The position numbers and the translations under genes were made by a program. DNA of 10,636 nucleotides from CAZQEZ01 sp964592475 (GTDB taxonomy: Bacteria; Bacteroidota; Bacteroidia; Cytophagales; Cyclobacteriaceae): positions 1 through 10,636 of the forward strand of contig CAZQEZ010000137.1 of assembly GCA_964592475.1 (NCBI GenBank). The letters run 5' to 3'. Shown one piece after another: positions 6,453-10,636 of this stretch. How positions within the stretch are numbered: the first letter of the stretch is position 1; the number at the start of each line of letters is the position of its first letter. The notes below the pieces were generated by a model that saw nothing but the letters and a program-made list of their open reading frames with translations, did no database searches and had not been told where the DNA came from.

Positions 6453-7172
6453 TTATTCTTCTTTGGCCATTACCGCGTTACCACTGAAATATTCATTCAA
6501 TTGAGCCAGAGTAGTTTCATTAACCTGCAGATCGGTATGCACCATGCCTTTCTCGAGCAATACAATTCTTTCGCAAATTTCTGTAACGTGATTCAGGTCA
6601 TGGCTGGAAATAAGAAAAGTTATCTGCTTATTTTGTTGAAATTCCCGAATCAATTTTTTCAATCTGATTTGAGAAGTGGGATCTAAATTTTCAAAAGGCT
6701 CATCCAGTAATACAATGGATGGGTTGCCAATCAATGCAGAGGCAATACCAACTTTTTTCTTATTACCTTTTGATAAATCGCGAATGTATTTTTTTGTGCC
6801 CAATATTTCATCATTAAACAATTCTTTAAAGCTCTGAAGAAACAATTGTAAATCGGCTTGATTTATTCCATAAATTTTCGCTAAAAAATTGAAGTATTCT
6901 TCCGGGTTAAGGTAATCTATCAGGAACTTTTCATCGATAAATGAACCGGTAAACTTTTTCCATTCTTCGGTTTTACTCACATCGTTTCCCTCTATAGTCA
7001 CGTAACCTGCTGTGGCTCTTATTAGGTCTAATATTAAGCGAAATATAGTTGTTTTTCCGGCTCCATTGTTTCCAACCAGCCCAAAAGATTCTCCTTGAGG
7101 AATTTCTAATCTTAAAATATTCAAAACCTCATTTTTATTATACGATTTTTTCAAATTTTCTATAACTATCAT
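6453..7172 (-). CDS. ABC transporter ATP-binding protein
   Basis: A 239-residue nucleotide-binding domain. Walker A is GNNGAGKT (34-41, K40), the signature is LSKGN (133-137, a variant of LSGGQ), Walker B is SIVLLDE with D157 and catalytic E158, the D-loop follows as NLDP, and the H-loop His is H191 (LISSHD). The Q-loop region reads TGSFIDEK with no obvious Gln, a deviation seen in some BcrA/NatA-like exporter ATPases. It powers the adjacent permease, whose gene ends 11 bp upstream, and the two should form a homodimeric ATPase with a membrane partner. The cargo is unknown. The gene is last in its operon and converges with the NusG-like gene. Confidence 0.95.
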   Translation of the reverse strand: MIVIENLKKSYNKNEVLNILRLEIPQGESFGLVGNNGAGKTTIFRLILDLIRATAGYVTIEGNDVSKTEEWKKFTGSFIDEKFLIDYLNPEEYFNFLAKIYGINQADLQLFLQSFKELFNDEILGTKKYIRDLSKGNKKKVGIASALIGNPSIVLLDEPFENLDPTSQIRLKKLIREFQQNKQITFLISSHDLNHVTEICERIVLLEKGMVHTDLQVNETTLAQLNEYFSGNAVMAKEE

Positions 7173-7183
7173 ATTTCAATTTT

Positions 7184-8665
7184 TTAGATTACCAAGTTTT
7201 TAATTAATGTATATTTATTATTCTGTAATTCACCCACCATGTATTTTATGAATATATCACGCAAACTCAAGCCAATAATACCTGCCACAGCTACTGCAGC
7301 CAAGCCGGCATTGTTATTAAAAATTAAAGCAAAAGGAGTGTAAAAAAGATAAGGCCCTGCCAGCACAGGTATACCCATGATCCATTGGGCAATACCGGCA
7401 CCCGAATAATTGAACATGGAGCTTTGATTTAAATTGATTGGCTTGGGGCTCCATAGTGAAATGCGCATCATTAGCGGAATATTGATGCCAATATTATATA
7501 AACCACCGGACAACACCACCCACAATGCATGCCAACCGAAGTAAACATAAGGAATAGATAATATTATGGATAGTACACAAGAAAATAAAATCAATTGATA
7601 TCGCGATTTTATCCAGGAATCCATAGCCATTGGGCGAGTAAAAAAGAAATCCATTTGGTTGGTATTCCAGCTCCACAAAAATTGACCATAATTAATGGTG
7701 AATATTCCACTCATGAATATTCCGAGAAATACAAACCAGGGAGAATCGGGCGGATAGCTTTCTCTATTTGTGAAAAATATCAATCCATAAGCAACGAAAA
7801 ATAAAGAGATAGTAATGACTGATTTCGTTCTTTTATGACGTAAAATCATTTTTAACTCTTGAAGCAATAAGGTATTTACCAATCCTGACCGGCCCAGGAA
7901 ACTGAGTTTTTCAGTATATTTTTCTACTCCTCCATCTGTTTCTGGCGCCATTTCTTCCAGATACAATTGATTAATCATAAATCGATAAGAAAAAATGGCC
8001 AAGCTAATTAACAAAACGACAGGCACCGCCAAAAGACCAGGATAAACCACTACATTAATGAAAAACCAGGCTACCGGGGCCAATAAGTCTAAGTTAATAG
8101 CATCGGCAAAAAAGTAGTTTAATATGGCAATACCAATAATCAATGCCCAAACCCATCCTTTGTCATCAAGATATTTTTTAAATATTATATTGAAAAAATG
8201 AAGTGCCAAAGAAATAGAAATGATAGCTGCCAGCCACATAAGAGCTTCAAGAGCCCCTTGCTGAAGAGCTATAATTTGTATGGCAAAGGGCGTAAAGAGA
8301 ATAATTGAAATTAGATTGATGGGATGGATAATTGACTTGACTAACAAAAACCTAACAATAAAACTTCGGCGAATAGGAAGCGGCAGATAAGGTTCAATTG
8401 ACAGTACCGGAGTTTTTTGGGCAAAATATCGAATAAATAATTCCGAAAGAAAATAATAACCCAGAAAACCATTGATAAGGGTCAACGGATCTCCTATGTC
8501 AGGAATATCTTCCAATATTTTTGGCAAAGCCAGGGCCATAATAAAAATAAAAAAGAATATGATAATGGCCATAAAGGCAATGAAAATGGTCATTCCAATC
8601 TCTCGCCCAAAAGAAGAAGAACGGCGGAAACTTAGCCATTGATGTTTTAATAAGTGCTGTACCAT
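7184..8665 (-). CDS. ABC exporter permease, DUF5687-type
   Basis: A 493-residue integral membrane protein with about twelve hydrophobic segments. The N-terminus has the family pattern of a short basic cytoplasmic lead (LLKHQWLSFRRSSSFGREIG) before the first helix. A soluble stretch at about 235-275 (EEMAPETDGGVEKYTEKL, then LLLQELKMILRHKRTKS) separates two membrane halves, as in the Bacteroidota DUF5687 permeases. Those are found with a single ATPase gene and presumed to export an unidentified substrate. Here it is the first gene of a two-gene operon with the ATPase 11 bp downstream. The start is ATG at 8665. A 182-bp divergent gap separates it from the pterin-synthase gene. Assignment rests on length, topology and pairing; the cargo cannot be read from sequence. 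Confidence 0.88.
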   Translation of the reverse strand: MVQHLLKHQWLSFRRSSSFGREIGMTIFIAFMAIIIFFFIFIMALALPKILEDIPDIGDPLTLINGFLGYYFLSELFIRYFAQKTPVLSIEPYLPLPIRRSFIVRFLLVKSIIHPINLISIILFTPFAIQIIALQQGALEALMWLAAIISISLALHFFNIIFKKYLDDKGWVWALIIGIAILNYFFADAINLDLLAPVAWFFINVVVYPGLLAVPVVLLISLAIFSYRFMINQLYLEEMAPETDGGVEKYTEKLSFLGRSGLVNTLLLQELKMILRHKRTKSVITISLFFVAYGLIFFTNRESYPPDSPWFVFLGIFMSGIFTINYGQFLWSWNTNQMDFFFTRPMAMDSWIKSRYQLILFSCVLSIILSIPYVYFGWHALWVVLSGGLYNIGINIPLMMRISLWSPKPINLNQSSMFNYSGAGIAQWIMGIPVLAGPYLFYTPFALIFNNNAGLAAVAVAGIIGLSLRDIFIKYMVGELQNNKYTLIKNLVI

Positions 8666-8815
8666 TGTTTTTAATTTGATTATATTGGCATTAGTTAATG
8701 ATAGTGCAATTTTATTACATACATGGGTTGAATTTTTGTAATTTATTTTTATTCATTCAGTAAAAAGATAAGTCAGAATCAATACCAGAAGCAAGTAGTA
8801 TTGCTCATTTACGCT

Positions 8816-8823
8816 TATATTTG
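8816..8823 (+). promoter_or_regulatory. Candidate -7 promoter element for the pterin synthase-lpxB pair
   Basis: TATATTTG at 8816-8823 matches the Bacteroidota -7 consensus TAnnTTTG and would place the transcript start about 20 bases before the ATG at 8848. No TTTG box is seen near -33. Just upstream, AGCAA (8790-8794) and TTGCT (8801-8805) form a small inverted repeat that could be an operator. The evidence is one consensus match. Confidence 0.4.
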
Positions 8824-8847
8824 CAAAAAATTAGAATTAGTTCATAA

Positions 8848-9267
8848 ATGATTTACTTAAGTAGAAAGTCGCACTTTTGTGCAGCGCATAAATTATACAA
8901 TCCTAAGTGGAGCAAAGAAAAAAATGAGGAGATTTTTGGATTATGCGCCAATGAAAACTGGCATGGGCATAATTTTGACATGGTTGTAACCGTGAAAGGA
9001 GAACCGGATCCTGAAACAGGTTTTGTTATGAATTTCAAAGATTTAAATAAAATAATAAAAGAAAAAATCCTTAAAAAAGTTGACCATCGCAATCTTAATT
9101 TAGATGTTGACTTTATGAAAGGCAAATTACCTACTTGCGAAATAGTAGTGATGGAATTTTGGAAGATTATTGAAAGTGCATTGGCAAAAAATCATCCACA
9201 GGTGAAATTACATTGCATCAAACTGTATGAAACCAACAACAGTTTTGCTGAGTATTACGGCAATTAA
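8848..9267 (+). CDS. 6-pyruvoyl-tetrahydropterin synthase / 6-carboxytetrahydropterin synthase (QueD) family
   Basis: A 139-residue T-fold enzyme. Zinc ligands are H14 (CAAHKLYN) and H39/H41 (NWHGHNF). The catalytic Cys is C33 (GLCANENW), the Asp-His pair is D79-H80 (KKVDHRNLN), and the pterin-anchoring Glu is E128 (KLYETNNS). The substrate is 7,8-dihydroneopterin triphosphate, converted either to 6-pyruvoyl-tetrahydropterin (biopterin route) or to 6-carboxytetrahydropterin (queuosine route). Spacing and sequence around LYNPKWSKEKNEEIFGLC and VTVKGEPDPETGFVMN recall animal PTPS more than the shorter E. coli QueD, so the exact reaction is open. lpxB starts 6 bp after its stop, so the two are co-transcribed. 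Confidence 0.92.
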   Translation: MIYLSRKSHFCAAHKLYNPKWSKEKNEEIFGLCANENWHGHNFDMVVTVKGEPDPETGFVMNFKDLNKIIKEKILKKVDHRNLNLDVDFMKGKLPTCEIVVMEFWKIIESALAKNHPQVKLHCIKLYETNNSFAEYYGN

Positions 9268-9273
9268 AATACT

Positions 9274-10386
9274 ATGAAATACTACCTGGTAGCCGGAGAA
9301 AGATCAGGCGATTTACACGCAGCCAATTTAATAAAAAAGCTTTTTATAGTTGACCCCAAAGCTATATTTCGCGGTTTTGGTGGTGAGCAAATGCGCAAAG
9401 CAGGTGCTGAAATTTTTATCGATTATGGCGAGCTATCAGTAATGGGGATTATAGAAGTATTGTTTAGCTTACACAAAATATTAAGGTTCCTAAAAATTTC
9501 TCAACAAGATATAAAAAAATTCAACCCTGATGTTTTGATCCTGGTAGACTATCCGGGTTTTAATTTACGATTGGCCAAATGGGCCAAAAAAGAAGGCATA
9601 AAAGTCTTCTATTACATATCTCCAAAAATTTGGGCCTGGAATACCGGCAGGGCCAAACAAATTAAAGCCAATGTGGACCGCATGTTTTCTATTCTGCCTT
9701 TCGAAAAAGAATTTTACAGGCAATTTAATTACGAAGTAGATTACATTGGCAATCCTGTAGCAGATGCTGTTTACAATTTCGAGCCAGATGATTCATTTGC
9801 AGTTAAAGCAAAACTGCCAGTTGATAGACCAATTGTGGCGCTTTTGCCAGGCAGCAGGAAACAGGAATTGCTAAACATGCTGCCAATTATGCAGGAGATA
9901 TGCAAAAAAGTGCCAAAATATCATTTTGTAGTAGCCGCCATAAAAGATATGGATCAGCAACTATATGAGCCATTTGCTAAACAGCCCAATGCCAGTATAG
10001 TGCATGAAAGTACCTACGATTTATTGCAAAATGCTAATGCCGCCATCGTTACCTCCGGTACCGCTACATTAGAAACAGCTCTTTTTGAAGTACCGCAAGT
10101 AGTAATTTACCGTACCAGCTGGCTTACCTATCAGATTGGAAAGCAATTGATAAAAATTCCATTTGTTTCATTGGTTAACCTCATTGCCAACAAGCTGGTA
10201 GTAAAGGAGATGTTGCAGCAAGAAATGACTTTGGCAAATGTAAAAAAAGAATTGGTGGCTTTACTTGAAAACGCGGAATATCGAACGCAAATACTCAATA
10301 ACTACACAGCAATTAAAGAAACTCTTGGCTACGAAAACACAGCAGAAAAAGCAGCTGCTCTTATGATAAATTATTTGAAAGCATAA
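9274..10386 (+). CDS. lpxB: Lipid-A-disaccharide synthase
   Basis: A 370-residue GT19 enzyme of normal length. Family landmarks appear in order: AGERSGDLHAANL (7-19), GFGGEQMRKAG (34-44), SVMGIIEVL (55-63), VDYPGFNLRLA (91-101), YYISPKIWAWNTGR (113-126), YIGNPVAD (157-164), LLPGSRKQE (190-198), VTSGTATLE (259-267), the YRTSWLTY segment and SLVNLIANK (299-307). It condenses UDP-2,3-diacylglucosamine with 2,3-diacylglucosamine-1-phosphate to lipid A disaccharide 1-phosphate at the inner-membrane cytoplasmic face. The usual VPELLQ near the end reads VVKEMLQ. It follows the pterin-synthase gene by 6 bp. Its presence confirms a lipopolysaccharide-bearing, outer-membrane organism. Confidence 0.97.
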   Translation: MKYYLVAGERSGDLHAANLIKKLFIVDPKAIFRGFGGEQMRKAGAEIFIDYGELSVMGIIEVLFSLHKILRFLKISQQDIKKFNPDVLILVDYPGFNLRLAKWAKKEGIKVFYYISPKIWAWNTGRAKQIKANVDRMFSILPFEKEFYRQFNYEVDYIGNPVADAVYNFEPDDSFAVKAKLPVDRPIVALLPGSRKQELLNMLPIMQEICKKVPKYHFVVAAIKDMDQQLYEPFAKQPNASIVHESTYDLLQNANAAIVTSGTATLETALFEVPQVVIYRTSWLTYQIGKQLIKIPFVSLVNLIANKLVVKEMLQQEMTLANVKKELVALLENAEYRTQILNNYTAIKETLGYENTAEKAAALMINYLKA

Positions 10387-10398
10387 AATGCATAAAAT
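10381..10398. repeat. Two tandem copies of GCATAAAAT at the lpxB stop
   Basis: GCATAAAAT occurs at 10381-10389 and 10390-10398; the lpxB stop TAA is inside the first copy. TGCATAA (10389-10395) also pairs with TTATGCA at 10435-10441 across 39 bases. This is a small duplication with no clear role, and no convincing intrinsic terminator follows lpxB. Confidence 0.5.
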
Positions 10399-10428
10399 AA
10401 ATTACAGGTTGAATTAATATAAATAATG

Positions 10429-10459
10429 TTGTGCTTATGCAAAAAATTATTTTACTTTG
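10429..10459 (+). promoter_or_regulatory. Possible promoter upstream of the tRNA-like repeats
   Basis: TTG at 10429-10431 and TACTTTG at 10453-10459 lie 21 bases apart. This resembles the Bacteroidota -33 (TTG/TTTG) and -7 (TAnnTTTG) boxes, with one base missing from the -7 element. A start near 10466 would transcribe both tRNA-like copies. The match is imperfect. Confidence 0.35.
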
Positions 10460-10495
10460 CAGTCCGTTTCACAGCAGGGTAGCAAATAGTTGGTT

Positions 10496-10556
10496 GCGCT
10501 CATAGCTCAACTGGATAGAGCATCCCGATTTCTTAATCGGGAAGGTTCAGGATTTT
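10496..10556 (+). ncRNA. tRNA-like element, copy 1 (no T-arm)
   Basis: The 5' part reads as a tRNA: GCGCTCA where an acceptor strand would be, TA, then a D-arm with GCTC/GAGC pairing around AACTGGATA (with the GG pair). This D-arm type is common in bacterial tRNA-Arg. Then come A and a hairpin where the anticodon arm should be, but TCCCGATT (10523-10530) and AATCGGGA (10535-10542) pair as eight base pairs with a four-base loop TCTT. Forced to a five-pair stem (CCCGA/TCGGG) the loop has eight bases, not seven. AGGTTCAGG follows, as at a variable loop and 5' T-stem, but no TTCGA loop, CCTGA strand or TGAGCGC acceptor strand follows. It is either a truncated tRNA or a separate structured RNA. 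ATAGCT (10502-10507) can pair with AGCTAT (10570-10575), closing an alternative fold. Confidence 0.5.
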
Positions 10557-10575
10557 AAGGAAATTAATAAGCTAT

Positions 10576-10636
10576 GCGCTAATAGCTCAACTGGATAGAG
10601 CATCCCGGTTTTTTAATCCGGGAAGGTTCAGGTTTT
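10576..10636 (+). ncRNA. tRNA-like element, copy 2 (cut by window end)
   Basis: It starts exactly 80 bp after copy 1 and repeats nearly all of it: GCGCTAATA, the identical D-arm, a hairpin with CCCGG/CCGGG arms around TTTTTTAAT, then GAAGGTTCAGG and TTTT at the edge. The fifth stem pair is G-C where copy 1 has A-T, so pairing is kept while sequence changes. The loop again exceeds seven bases. Whether a T-arm and an acceptor strand (TTAGCGC expected) follow cannot be seen, so a genuine tRNA (anticodon near TTT) is not excluded. Confidence 0.45.

Noticed and set aside
8853..9125. Open frame of 90 codons on the minus strand
   Set aside because: It is antisense to the pterin-synthase gene, which has all active-site residues; no independent support.
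10381..10441. Intrinsic terminator after lpxB
   Set aside because: The TGCATAA/TTATGCA pair has a 39-base loop and only seven pairs, so it is unlikely to work as a terminator hairpin.
10496..10636. CRISPR array or integron attC sites
   Set aside because: The conserved unit is about 60 bp with only 20 bp between copies, clearly tRNA-related, with no cas or integrase gene and no attC core sites.

Overview
The window looks like a chromosomal segment from a Bacteroidota bacterium, probably of the Cytophagales type. The evidence is low G+C, little use of Shine-Dalgarno sequences, a UpxY-type NusG paralogue, a DUF5687-type ABC exporter permease, a candidate TAnnTTTG -7 promoter element, and protein sequences typical of that phylum. 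This is inferred from family content; no marker gene fixes the genus.

Positions 1-3155 (minus strand) are the promoter-proximal part of an exopolysaccharide operon. In transcription order it has a single-domain response regulator, a priming glycosylphosphotransferase fused to a degenerate receiver domain, a UbiA-family polyprenyl-phosphate phosphoribosyltransferase-like enzyme, and a family 2 glycosyltransferase that runs off the left edge. The first three genes overlap (8 bp, then TAATG) and the fourth follows after 11 bp, so they are almost certainly co-translated. A 320-bp gene-free AT-rich stretch with a perfect 11-bp hairpin lies upstream.

Positions 3476-6203 hold a patatin-like phospholipase (minus), divergent from a lipoprotein sugar dehydrogenase-like beta-propeller (plus), followed by an orphan UpxY/NusG-like antiterminator (plus). 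The convergent gap at 6204-6452 contains a long perfect inverted repeat whose arms each carry a perfect DnaA box (TTATCCACA).

Positions 6453-8665 (minus) encode a two-gene ABC exporter (permease, then ATPase). Divergent from it, 8848-10386 (plus) holds a 6-pyruvoyl-tetrahydropterin synthase/QueD homologue and lpxB (lipid A disaccharide synthase) in a tight pair.

The last 140 bp hold two copies, spaced exactly 80 bp apart, of a tRNA-like element. It has a perfect tRNA D-arm but an over-long anticodon-type hairpin, and copy 1 has no T-arm. The second copy is cut by the window edge, so a longer array may follow. This is the least explained structure in the window.
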